Shown here piece by piece: positions 1-9,462 of a stretch of 64,000 nt of DNA. Under the pieces are notes generated by a model. That model saw only the letters and a program-made list of their open reading frames with translations, was not told the DNA's origin and ran no database searches. The stretch is taken from contig CM041465.1 in NCBI GenBank assembly GCA_023213395.1, positions 250,301,741 through 250,365,740 of the forward strand. The letters run 5' to 3'. Origin of the DNA: Cycas panzhihuaensis. Taxonomy: Eukaryota; Cycadophyta. Made by a program: the position numbers and the translations under genes. The stretch's first letter is position 1. Each line of letters opens with the position of its first letter.

Positions 1-91
1 TCACTTCAACCATCTTAAAGTTGTATTTCCAACACAACCAACAACATCTAATTCTGACATATAAGTGATGAATTATAATGGAAAACATACC
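1..91. other. Left flank of the retroelement nest
   Basis: AT-rich sequence outside element A. No coding potential, repeat or RNA gene is visible. Confidence 0.5.
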
Positions 92-96
92 AATAT

Positions 97-145
97 TATA
101 ATGGGTTAATGCCACAAGATCATTACATTAGTTAATTATTCCTAG
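97..145 (+). repeat. Copia A 5' LTR, left part
   Basis: First 49 bp of the A 5' LTR, matching 51674-51722. Positions 141-145 (CCTAG) also serve as the left TSD of element B. The LTR continues at 44382. Confidence 0.92.
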
Positions 146-244
146 TGAAAGAGGTTAATGTATTAAGGTCATTTATGTAGATTAATTATGTGACCTTAGG
201 ATATATTGTTAGCATTAATCTCTTAATGAAATGCACTTTATGTG
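146..244 (+). repeat. Copia B 5' LTR, left part
   Basis: Starts TGAAAGAGG, matching 44068 onward. It is interrupted at 244 by the LINE, whose target duplication CACTTTATGTG occupies 234-244. Confidence 0.92.
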
Positions 245-563
245 GGTGAAGGCAAATAGAGGCGAACACGCAGGTGAACGGAGGTGACTCTATCTAGGGT
301 TAGAACATGAGGCGAAGAGTGGCGGCTGGTCCGTGTACCAGAGACAGACCCTGGAGGAGGCATTAATGGTAGGGCATCAAGGCGCCCCTTAACGGCTGGA
401 CACGGAGCAGTTGGAGGGCCCAATGGACCCTAGAAGGGCTTGGGCAAGAGGCTCGGCCCTTGTGAAGAGGTGCAGCAGGGAGGTGGATGCCCCCAGCTCA
501 GACGGACTATAAGACTAGCATCAAGGGCGAGGTGGCTCTTAGGGGGAGATTCCTGTAGGATAT
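245..563 (+). other. LINE 5' untranslated region, left of G1
   Basis: GC-rich, G-rich sequence between the LINE target duplication and the G1 insertion. No convincing ORF is seen; it probably holds the internal promoter of the LINE, but no specific promoter motif is recognised. It continues at 16947. Positions 559-563 (GATAT) are the left TSD of G1. Confidence 0.6.
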
Positions 564-3072
564 TGAAACGCTCCCTACAGGGCGGCAATCCTACGTCTAG
601 CAAAGGGATATAAAAACACCACATTGGCTAGGCTAGGCAGCGAGGATCTTGCCTCGCAGGATGTCCGTCTTGGCACGAGCGCAGTTCTGGGGCAAGGTGC
701 CTGGTTGCTTCCAGGTAGCCGTGCAAAAACGAGGCCTTCCTACCCTTCAGATGGCCGGGAAGGAAATGGAAACCTCGCGCGTTGCGACTCCCCAAAGTAA
801 TGAGAAGGCAACGAGGAGGGCAACAAACCTAACGTGCGATAGATATGAAGCAAGTCGTACGAGGGTACAACATAAATGGGTTTTCTATTCCTAGGTTATG
901 TAAAGTAAAGAAACAGTGCGGGAAAGCAAATGTAAAGTAAAAGATTATTTTCCTTTTCCTTAATGCTTCCTTATCTATTACAGTAAATGTAAAAGGACAA
1001 AAAAGCATAAAGAAAAACACGAAAGAAATGCGAGGAATACCTGGATCCGGCGTTCGAATATAAACACAGATTCTCCTTCTGGGTTGCGCTCCTTCCTTCC
1101 TCCCTCCGCGCATGCAACATTGATCAACGGTGGTGAAGGGGGTTTGCTTACCTCCCCTTGAGCATGCAAGGACTAAATAAAATGAAAGGGCGAAAAAGGA
1201 ACGCAAAACTAAAGGAGAGAAGTACCGTGGGAGCGGCCAAGAACGGGTTTGTCTTGCGCGCCACCTCCTCCAACACGATCCTACAAACAAGTGGAGAGAG
1301 CACCTTCCTCTCAGGAGAGAGGCTACGAAGTACGGCAAAGATATATGTGTATGTATGTAAATGAAATCAACTAAGACAAATAATTTAAGCTATGCACCAG
1401 AACATAGTAAAAATAAAACCAAGGTGTGCGAGAAGCATATACACTGTCATGCACCATAAAACATACTACACGGGACTGAGTATAGCCTCGGGATGGCTAA
1501 CTCACCCACATGAGGTCTCCACAGGGTTCGGATAGGAAACACTAGCGGGTAACAAGGTGGAGAAGGGTAGTGACGGGTTACCTATACCAAGTGGAAAGCT
1601 CCAACCAAATCTCTTAGGCTTCCCTAGCTCCGTTCCCTAAGAAAACGCGGATGGTAAAGGGAGAGAGGATAAGGGATGGAACCCTTAGGGAGAAGGATGG
1701 CAATGGGGGACGGAACCCCGCCTATCTCCCTCAAATCCTCGTGTGGAACCCTTTACACCGGTTAACTCAGAAAAGGGTGAAAGAGATAGCTTAGAGGGAA
1801 TGGGTAGATCTCAAGGAAAAAATAAGAAAATACCTCTAATCTAGGGCAACACTATGAGAGAGCCACAACTAGCTAAGATCACTTTCATTTAATAGCAAGG
1901 GAACTAGTAGAGAAAGTGGATGCAAGTGAGTGAAATGAGCTTGTAAGTAGAAAACAAAAACCAAGGAAAAAAAGCACCAACAAGAAACAGGAAATACCTT
2001 GGATGAGAGGGGCATGCATGCATGCACTTGGCCACTTGGAGCAGCAGCAACAAACAATGTCTAGAGGCTGATTCAGAGTGTTTCTTGCATGAGTGTAGAT
2101 GGAAGAAGCTCCATGCAAGTTGAGAGCTGAAAGTTGATCCTTGGAGTAGCCTTTTTAGTGAAGAAATCCCTTGGATCTTTGAGCATTTGTAAGGGAGAGT
2201 GGAACTTGTTGTGGAGAACAGTAGGGGGCAGCAATGGCCCTGCAACTCCAGCTTATGGCAGCCCACTACACCTCTGTCCAACTGCTGTAAATGAAGTTCT
2301 CTGATTTCTGTCTTTTCCTTGTGTGTTTTTTGTGGAGAGTTTCTCTTAGGAGTCTTGGAAAATGAGCTCAAGAATCCTGCAAATGAAAGAAAAAAAGGTT
2401 TTTATCTCTTGTTCACAGTAAGTGAACGTTGGGGGCGTTGGGGCACCTCCAATCGTATGGAGCCATGTGGCAGTTCCGTGAAAAAACGTGGAAACTGTCA
2501 CGTGGTTCTCTTTTTTAAATTTCGAACAGGTTGTCTGCAGTAAACTCTGCATCATTGCATTGCGGTACCGCTTAGTTTACCGCAGTATCAGCCTGAAATT
2601 TAAAAAAGAGAAAAATAAAAAGAAAAATCAGGTTTTGAGGTAAGAACAAAGACTAAACATGAATTCCATCAGTTGGGGGAAGGCCCAGGCAGTGGGCAAG
2701 TACCCAAAACAATACAAAGAGCCCTAGCTAAGGGTTAAACCGGACTTAGGAAGGACTGCAACATACGCGACACGCTAACAAGAATAAACAAGTCATGGAA
2801 ATAATCCCGGAAACTGTGGAGACATCATGGGTGGTCAGATGCCATACGGGGTGTCATATTCACGAGGAATGCCTCACCGTGAGTCGTCATAAGTCAAGTC
2901 GTCTTGTTAAGCACATGCATTATGAGCAGTGACAAACAAATGCACGAGGCGTGCATATGTCAATCAAACTACTCTAAATTACCTTAATTAACATAGGTAA
3001 GAAAAGTAAGAACATATACCTGAACAAACCTGTGTCGATGCGTCTCGAGTCCATTCCCTGGTAGCCGAAACA
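564..3072 (-). repeat. G1 3' LTR (left copy)
   Basis: 2509 bp, aligning throughout with 14441-16941. It carries a dyad with arms at 2537-2546 and 2574-2583 around the palindrome GCGGTACCGC (2562-2571). This module recurs upstream of the antisense gene. Short ORFs inside the LTR are not shared as proteins between copies and are not called. Confidence 0.93.
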
Positions 3073-3416
3073 CCGCCTCGCGCAGAGCCTCACTGCTCGG
3101 AAGCGTAATGTGATGGCGAATACTGTCAATCAAAGATATGAGTAGCATATGCATATATATATAACACAATAAAGAGCAGCACGTGGACCAAGGGTGTAGG
3201 CGAGTGTCACGCGAACGCATGGATGTGGGAGACGGAGATGAGGACAACGTAGGGGCTGCCTGCGTGTCACCTAAACATCGACCTGAAACTGAAATAAGCA
3301 AGTAGAACGGGATGCCCCGCTTAGAAGTGCAACACGAGTAGGGGCCATCCAGAAGTAGAGCAAGCAATCTAACTAATGTACCATCAAGGCTTGGGCACGG
3401 GCTAGCCAGGCAGGTC
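3073..3416 (-). other. G1 3' untranslated segment between RNase H and LTR
   Basis: Noncoding on both strands. The matching position in G2 (31078-31090) reads, on the minus strand, as the purine tract AAGGGGGTAG directly at the LTR. In G1 this PPT has decayed. A short TA run lies near 3155. Confidence 0.5.
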
Positions 3417-3839
3417 TCAGGGGCGGTCATCTAGAAGCGGGAGGCGACGCTCAAGGATGAGGCAGACGAGACTGTCAGCCTCAGCATTGAGGTGCCTCGG
3501 GATATGTTGGATATCCACTGACGAGAAACAAGCCAGAAGAGACCTGGCAGCAGACGCAAGGGTTCTCAGGTGAGGGCATCGCACCTGGTAAACCTGGGTG
3601 AGATGGGACACTACAACCTGAGAATCGTAAAACAACACAATAGAACCGCGATGGAAACAGAGAGCATCAGTAAGGGCTTCAATAACGGCCGTGTACTCGG
3701 CTTCGTTATTGGTAGCCTCGGGAAGAAAGACTCTGGAACGCAAGTAATCATGTCCAGAGGGGCTGCGAAGAATCTACGTCGCGGCGGAAGGTCCGGGGTT
3801 GCCACGACTTCCACCATCGGTGAAAACGATGAGAGACAT
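3417..3839 (-). pseudogene. Archaeal-like RNase H (aRNH) of G1, separate ORF next to the 3' LTR
   Basis: A complete RNase HI-type domain of about 140 residues. It would degrade RNA in the RNA/DNA hybrid during reverse transcription. The four acidic residues of the DEDD site are visible: D in FTDGGSRGNPGP, E in NNEAEY, D in FYDSQ, D in NAEADSL. An ATG at 3839-3837 lies only six residues before the first catalytic aspartate, and a pyrimidine-rich stretch with AG dinucleotides lies just upstream. The frame is open except for one TAG in SAAT*ILRSP, most simply a mutated Trp codon. Tat-lineage elements are known to carry such a second RNase H; here it sits after integrase and 3.9 kb away from it. 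The gypsy RNase H in pol (9134-9460) lacks the usual first aspartate, so aRNH may be the working enzyme. How it is expressed (splicing or a separate transcript) is unknown. Confidence 0.85.
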
Positions 3840-4360
3840 GGCTGGGTACTAGGCTCTAGCAGCAAACAAGTAGCGACGCAAGCAAAAACAAGGAATTGAA
3901 TAGCAAGCACAAAGCAGGCCGAGAAGGGTAGGTGGACCTAGCAATGAGGTTACCTGAAAACGAGAGCAAGCAATCCGGCCACTGACTGAGAGTGGGCGGA
4001 GAAAAGACATCCTAGAGTCCCAAAAGGTTGTTTTGGGAAGCCAAAATATGCCCCTAGATGGGGGGCATTCCCTTTGGGGACCCCAGGAGCGAACAAGGGG
4101 TGTGAAAATGAGTCCAGGGTGGCGAAACGAGCCAAACGAGTATAAACTCAGGCATGCACGGGAGCAGCACGTAAAACGGTGCAAAGGGGCCCTGCTAAAA
4201 AGTGCAGAAATGAGGCGCCATAAATGCTTCTGCGAGAGGAGGCAGGAAGGGCGTCCATAAAACACAATGGGCAACTGGGCCAGAAGGCAAAGACTATCAG
4301 AGGGACGAGACGGTCCCAACGATCGCCACGAGCCGTAAACTAAGAAGTGCACGGCCCCGC
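3840..4360 (+). other. Upstream region of the antisense gene in G1
   Basis: GC-rich, without an ORF conserved in both elements. It is conserved with G2 31853-32380, including a short near-palindromic stretch around CTTTGGGGACCCC at 4071-4083. It probably holds the promoter of the plus-strand gene and, on the minus strand, the leader of aRNH. Confidence 0.45.
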
Positions 4361-4370
4361 TATATAAGGA
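4361..4370 (+). promoter_or_regulatory. TATA box of the antisense gene in G1
   Basis: TATATAAGGA follows a GC-rich stretch and matches G2 exactly (32381-32390), with conserved sequence on both sides. It is about 660 bp upstream of the first recognised coding exon. Plant core promoters commonly have TATA about 30 bp before the start site, which would place transcription near 4392. This is inference from sequence only. Confidence 0.6.
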
Positions 4371-4750
4371 AAATTAATGAAAATTGGATTCATTTTCACC
4401 GGCCTCGTCGAAACCGAGCCTCTTCCTTCGACGCGAGCGCCACCCGATTTCGTGAGGCACGCAGGGACGATCCGACCGCGGATTCGAGCGAGGAGACAGT
4501 TATCACGATCCCGAGGCGAGATGGCGATAATCGTAGGATCCAAAGGAGTGGATCTAACGTAACCTCCGCCATTTCAAATTTGAAGTTTATTATTTTCAAT
4601 TAATTTTAATGCATTCCATGCCCTTATGGGCGATTAGAGGCCTCTCGGTCCGAATCGACCCGAAGAGGCGGGACACAGGCATTAGGCGGCCACTGTCCGG
4701 TGGGCCCCACGGGGGGTCCACCACAAAAATTTCTGATTTTCTGGGCTAAA

Positions 4751-4888
4751 AACCCCCCTTTTAAGGGGGTTGCCGGTGATACTGCGGCCAAGATCGCGGC
4801 ACCGCGATCTTGGCTGCGGTATCGCAGGGGAGGAGCGATCACCGCGGGACCCGCTCCAAATTTAGCGGTACCGCTGAATTTGGAGCGG
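4751..4888. repeat. Three successive inverted repeats upstream of the antisense gene (G1)
   Basis: First: AACCCCC (4751-4757) with GGGGGTT (4765-4771). Second: 21-bp arms at 4779-4799 and 4802-4822 with two mismatches and a 2-bp centre. Third: 18-bp arms at 4852-4869 and 4870-4887 meeting with no spacer, one G-T type mismatch, centre GCGGTACCGC. All lie between the TATA box and the exon acceptor at 5023. Related modules occur in the LTRs of both elements. Confidence 0.9.
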
Positions 4889-5023
4889 TGCGCAGGCAGA
4901 ACATCAGAAAAAATAAACAAGGGGCCAAACAGCCCCTAAAAACCAGAAAAGACAACCAGACAAGCAGCTAGGAGCCTAGAGGACTGCTAGGAGACTAACT
5001 TTGACTGACTTTGATGAATGCAG

Positions 5024-6192
5024 GCAGTTACCGCGGTGGATAACCGCGAAAACATCGGCATGCCCATCCTGAGTTACCTAGAGATGGCGACAGAGGAGGA
5101 CAGGGCGACCCTGAAGAGATGCGGCCTGTACAAGGCCCTGAAGACCCCCCAGTTCGCATTAGATTAGCGGCTCCTAGTGGACATAGTGTCGCACTAGGAC
5201 AGGATGAGGCACGTGTTTCACTTGCCTCAGATAGGAGATATTACTATCACCCCGGAGGATATTAAACGGATCCTATGGGTGCCAGCGACAGGGAGAACCG
5301 TGAGACTGAGGACGTTGCCTGCAAGGCGGCGACATGTGGAGGCGACTCAGTTCCTCACGAGAGCAGACAGGTGGCAGCGGAGGGGAGCTCCCCTCCAGAT
5401 AGTTCTCATGTCAGGGATTCCTCAGGTGAGGAAGCTCATCCTACTATGCATTCTGTTCCGGATTTCCCAGAAACAGAACTACAGGGAGATTCCAGGAGGA
5501 TGGTGGATGCAGTGTGCCGGTGTGAGGGTGTGAGGCCGGCGAGAGGATGGACTGGGCCACTCTAGTTGCAGCGACCTCGTCGCCCAACTAGATACCATCA
5601 GGAGATCAGGCCAAGGAGGATTTTCTTCTGACGCGTTCTGCGGTGCTAGTTTTTGATCATTTTGCGGCGGGCGCCTGGGGGCCATTCCCCATAGCGAGGT
5701 GGGCCCCGATGGTCCACAGTGGCGCACAGATTCCGGGGGATAGAGGACCAGGCCCATGTCCGTCGGTCGGTCGATGCGACATCACTCGACCTCCTCACTC
5801 TGGCAGATTACATAGCAGACCCATACAGAGCAGTGAGGTGGGGGAGTGATGATGGAGCAGGAGGAGCAGGAGCACCCGTCGATGACAGCGATAACGACGA
5901 TAACGATGGAGGTGATGATAGCGACGACGGGGGAGATGGGGCCGGCCCATCACGACCTGCGGGGGAGGTAGGTCTACCACAACCATTAGGAGCTCCTGAG
6001 ACGAGCAGGTGGCGAGACCGAGGGGCCTTGAGCTACGGATCGTGAGGAGATCCGGAGAGATGAGGGTCGAGCTAGTCCCTACTGGAGATGAGGCAGAGGC
6101 AGAGGATGCATCTGAGGATGAGGCACCGGCAGCTGGCGGAGAGCCAGGAGAGGGGGACGTCGCTCGAGCAGAGGATCTGGCAGCCACGGCAG
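5024..6192 (+). pseudogene. Antisense captured gene of G1, upstream exon: plant-mobile-domain-like segment and acidic region
   Basis: The exon begins after the acceptor TGCAG (5019-5023) and is open in one frame, with two TAG stops, to about 5533. It includes KRCGLYKALKTPQ and RHVFHLPQIGDITITPED, which resembles the plant mobile domain (PMD, PF10536) core, where an F-H-L-P motif is followed by G-[DE]-x-T-[IL]-T-x-[ED]-D. The G2 copy reads ILGYQIGRP next, also PMD-like. Several indels follow. About 5840-6045 encodes an Asp-rich stretch (DDSDNDDNDGGDDSDDGG). The last part (6009-6192) is again open. Function is unknown; PMD proteins are nuclear in plants and PMD sequences are also found in transposons. 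The gene runs opposite to gag-pol, between integrase and aRNH. The PMD assignment rests on motif resemblance only. Confidence 0.6.
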
Positions 6193-6300
6193 GTGAGGCC
6201 TAACCGTTTCCTTAGTCGTTTGACATCCAGATAGATTTTGATTTCATTTTATGACATACATCGAGGATACACACTGACACATGGTATGTTGCCTTGGCAG
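6193..6300 (+). other. Intron of the antisense gene in G1 (108 bp, GT-AG)
   Basis: Donor CAG|GTGAGG at 6190-6198 and acceptor TTGGCAG ending at 6300. Joining the exons restores an open frame: GCA G plus GA GTA GCA reads A-G-V-A-E-V. Without splicing the upstream frame stops at TAA (6201-6203). G2 keeps the donor GTGAGG (34251). Since the element's own RNA is made from the minus strand, this intron cannot be spliced out during retrotransposition. Confidence 0.65.
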
Positions 6301-6920
6301 GAGTAGCAGAGGTCCAGCGGCTGGTCGAGGCCATGGTGAGGGAGTTGTTCCCTCATGTCTACGCAGAGGGGCAACCGCCCATCCAGGCGGAGGATGCGCC
6401 CAGATCGACGGGAGCTTACATGCAGGCATTCGCCCCATTGGTGAGAGCGAGAGACATCTGGGCTGCAGAGACCCAGGAGCACATGGCATTCCAGGGGCAG
6501 CTGCAGCAAGAGCTCGACGTGACCAGGGGCGAGCGAGATGAGCTGCGTGGACGGATTCATGCCTTGGAGGCTCAGGGCGGGCCAGGAGGAGATACAGGGA
6601 GCAGCACTCGCCTTGCAGTCCTAGAGGAGCGCCTTAAGGTGTCGGAGGAGAGGTTTAGAGCTATCGAGGAGGGACTCCGAGGCGAGAGGGACCGCATCCA
6701 GGTCCGCTACGACCAGCTGGTGGCGCAGATGGTCTCGAGGTCAAGCAGGAGCCGCTCACACACACATACAACGGCTACGACTTCGAGACGGCCTCGGGAC
6801 GAGGAGAGCGAGGCGGGCAGCTCGCGGAGGCCCAGGAGGAGCCTCGCAGGGATGTGGTCCCCAGGAGAGGGATCACACAGACCAGGAGATGGGACCCCAG
6901 GGTCTGGACAGCAGCAGTAG
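6301..6920 (+). CDS. Antisense captured gene of G1, last exon: coiled coil and basic tail
   Basis: An open frame of about 206 codons to TAG at 6918-6920, with no stop. It opens with EVQRLVEAMVRELFPHVY. The middle is rich in Leu/Glu/Arg heptad-like sequence (QLQQELDVTRGERDELRGRI, then LEERLKVSEERFRAIEEGLR), predicting a coiled coil of about 100 residues. The end is Ser/Arg-rich (SRSSRSRSHTH, SSRRPRRSL) and could be a nuclear localisation or nucleic-acid-binding tail. The exon aligns with G2 34371-34978, where the same protein is readable with stops. Conservation of protein-like sequence in both elements supports a real gene. No family was recognised for this part. Confidence 0.7.
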
Positions 6921-7260
6921 ATTAGGAGATACATATGTATGATTTTGACGGGAAAGCGCGGGCCTCCAGGGGGTCATATGTAGACTCACATGATTGTACT
7001 CCCCCTGCAAGGATCCCGGCTTCCCACATACACGATGTACTATGACATTTTGATATATATATATATACATGGGGTAATTGGAACCCCATGTTGACATGAA
7101 ATGGTGTGTATCATGTATGATAGAGGTAGCATGTATGGTTTACTTTTGTAAATGACTATTTTGTATGTTGCGAATATGTAAATATGTTGTAAATGAAAAT
7201 ATGTAAGTATGTTAATATGTTACAAATACACGCATGTGTTTCCTTCCATGTATAGCCATA
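6921..7260 (+). other. 3' region of the antisense gene in G1
   Basis: AT-rich after the stop, with repeated TTGTAAATG/TATGTAAATATG sequences (7145-7220) resembling plant far-upstream polyadenylation elements. A (TA)n run lies near 7053-7064. The G2 counterpart is 34979-35275. No further ORF. Confidence 0.4.
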
Positions 7261-7509
7261 TGTCTAATAGGAACACACACATCCACCGTAAGCCGAGGTG
7301 ATCGAGAGGTGTGAGGTTAGGAATATAGCGACATGCACGTCCACGGGGGAGCATAGCGGATTATGCGAAGGAAACGACAGGCATGAGAGGGGAGTGATGA
7401 TACTCCGCAGTGTCGTCCTAGTCGGGGGATACCCAAATAGGAGGACCAAGGTTCCCGATAGCATACGGGAACGGGTTCCGTGGGAGGAACCAGGAAGAAG
7501 AAGAAGAAG

Positions 7510-7679
7510 CCACCTTAAATTGCCATTCAACCCGTGGTTGGGAAGAATGGGAACAGCCTAAGATGGTAGTTTAGGTTTATTTCGGAGTAAGAATCCATCT
7601 TAAATTGCCATTCAACCCGTGGTTGGGAGGAATGGGAACAATTTAAAATGGTAGTTTAAGCTCGTTTCGGAGCCTGGCG
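7510..7679. repeat. Tandem 85-bp repeat forming hairpins, between integrase and the antisense gene (G1)
   Basis: Two units, 7510-7594 and 7595-7679. Each contains an inner hairpin CAACC-CGT-GGTTG flanked by CCATTC/GAATGG, and outer arms; in unit 2 CCATCTTAAATTG (7595-7607) pairs with 7639-7651 at 12 of 13 positions. It lies just past the integrase stop on the minus strand and beyond the 3' end of the plus-strand gene, so it separates two convergent units. G2 has the same hairpin in a longer tandem repeat (about 35407-35758). Confidence 0.8.
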
Positions 7680-7697
7680 AAGAAAAGAGTGGAAAGA

Positions 7698-8850
7698 TCA
7701 CGCGTAAAATTTCTTGAGGAACTTTCCATTGACCGCTTTTTCGAATTCCAAGCCATCTAAAGTGGCAATCCTGTATGCGTCGTTATCGAGACTTTCGAGA
7801 ACGACGAAGGGGCCTACCCATTTGGGCTCGAACTTGGCCAAGCGGTCGTAAAGATACTCTAATTTGAGGACGTGGTCCCTGGGACACAAAGGACGAGCAC
7901 GAAGACGTTTGTCGTGTGTCCTTTGCAAACGGGCTTTCGCAGCGAGGTTTGCTTGATAAGCCGCTAAGCGCTTCTCATCCAGGGCTTCGAGGTCCAGAAG
8001 GCGAGCCTGGCGAATAGACTCCTCGTCGATGAGGCCTCGAAGGGAGACCCGAAGAGAAGGGATCTCCACTTCCAATGGGAGTATCGCCTCGGTTCCGTAA
8101 ACTAACGAGAATGGGGTCATCCTGGTAGCCGTCCGGATAGAGGTACGGTAAGCCCATAGGGCGGAAGGGAGCTGGATATGCCAGTCTATTTGAGACTGGG
8201 CAACGGTTTTCTTCAAGATGCCAATGAGCATTTTGTTGAAAGATTCAATTTGCCCGTTGGCTTGGGGGTAATAAGGGGATGACGTCTTGTGCGAGATTTT
8301 AAATTTCTCGCATAATTCGTCCATTTCCTTATTACAGAAGGGAGTCCCATTGTCCGTAATTAGGATGTCTGGAATTCCGAAACGACAGATAATATACTGG
8401 TAGATGAAGGTGGCTATCGTCTTGCCAGGGGTAGTGGACAGGGGGATTACCTCTGCCCATTTAGTAAAGTATTCGGTAGCGGTCAGGATATATTTATGCT
8501 GTGCGGAAGATGGCGGTGATATAGCCCCAATGAGGTCTAAACCCCATTGGGGAAAAGGCCACAGAGACACGATAGGGTGCAACACCTCGAAGGGTATATG
8601 GGAGACGTTAGCGTGCTCCTGACAACGCCGACATCTAAGGGCACAAGCGTGGGCATCCTTGAACAAGGACGGCTAGTAGTAGCCCATACGGAGGATCCTT
8701 TGGGCCATGGATTGGCCCCCAAAATGGCCCCCACAAATGCCATGGTGGCATTCGCGGAGTATTTGGTCCGCTTCGTCGGGAGCGACGCAACGGGCAGATC
8801 CCATCGAAGATCTCTTGTACAACACCCGCCCACGAGGAGGTGTTACCTAG
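7698..8850 (-). pseudogene. Integrase of G1 (Ty3/gypsy)
   Basis: Inserts element cDNA into the host genome. The N-terminal zinc-binding part has ECHHGICGGH and CRRCQEH (about 8757-8600). The core has the DDE triad: D in GLDLIGAI, D in LITDNGTPF, E in NGQIESFNK. The C-terminal part has the usual KWVGPFVVLE stretch. The frame is open for 322 codons (8666-7698). One TAG in GYY*PSLFKD, where gypsy integrases have Trp, interrupts it near 8668. No chromodomain is seen, as expected for the non-chromovirus Tat branch. This is the best-preserved part of pol, and it is absent from G2. Confidence 0.9.
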
Positions 8851-9133
8851 CGATGCGCGGATACGCCGACTTAACCTTATTCTTGGCTTGTGGCGATATT
8901 CTTCTTGCTGGGTCAGATATCACACAATGTCACCATACCACTCGCTGTCGGCGAGTGGGTGAGGGGAAGCGTCTTGGACGGTCATGATGAGCTCGTCCGG
9001 GAAAGAGTCGTCAATGGGAATGCCACTCACGTTGGGAATGGCAGCATCGGCCAACTGTTCCGCTACTATCATTCCCTTCTTCGACTTCTTATTGATGACT
9101 TGCAAGTCGAATTCTTGAAGCAGGATGGCCCAA

Positions 9134-9460
9134 CTACCGCCCTACCACAACCGAGCGGGTAAGCAAGTAATGCAAGGGATCGGATTGGACGAACACCTTG
9201 GTCGTATTACCGAGTAAGTAATGACGAAATTTCTTGGTCACGTGGACCAAGGAGAGGCATTCCTTTTCGGCGGGAGGATAGTTTAATTCAGCAGCAACAA
9301 GAGTGCGGCTGATGAAATAAATGGCCCTCTCGGTTCCCGAATCGTCCTCCTGTGCGAGCATTGCGCCCAGGGATTCGTCAGTTGCTGAGGTGTATAGGAC
9401 GAAGGGCCTATCAAAGCGAGGGGGCACCAGCGTAGGGGCGGAAACGAGAGCTTCCTTGAG
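9134..9460 (-). pseudogene. Gypsy-type RNase H of G1 pol
   Basis: Follows RT with a frame change near 9463. Recognisable from LYTSATDESLGAMLAQ, AEKECLSLV and VQSDPLHYLL. Glu of AEKE and Asp of QSDP are present, but the first catalytic position (usually TDAS) reads TSAT, so the domain looks degenerate. In Tat-lineage elements a second RNase H is present; here it is at 3417-3839. The tether to integrase (9133-8851) is readable but broken by stops. Confidence 0.8.
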
Positions 9461-9462
9461 CC

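Noticed and set aside
649-1364. Several short ORFs on both strands in the G1 LTR
   Set aside because: They lie in LTR sequence, are not kept as proteins in the other LTR copy, and have no recognisable motif.
3570-3910. Plus-strand and alternate-frame ORFs over aRNH
   Set aside because: Shadows of the aRNH frame, which alone shows family motifs.
4751-4888. Palindromes as a separate MITE-type insertion
   Set aside because: No target duplication or terminal repeats found around them, and both G1 and G2 have the region at the same place, so it is part of the element.
5479-6187. Minus-strand ORFs under the antisense gene (Ser/Pro/His-rich)
   Set aside because: Mirror images of the GC-rich acidic plus-strand coding sequence; no conservation in G2.
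6301-6920. Envelope-like protein in G1
   Set aside because: No membrane segment or signal peptide; it is on the opposite strand and has a coiled coil with a basic tail.
8404-9162. Plus-strand ORFs across integrase and the RNase H tether
   Set aside because: Antisense shadows of pol; no motif.
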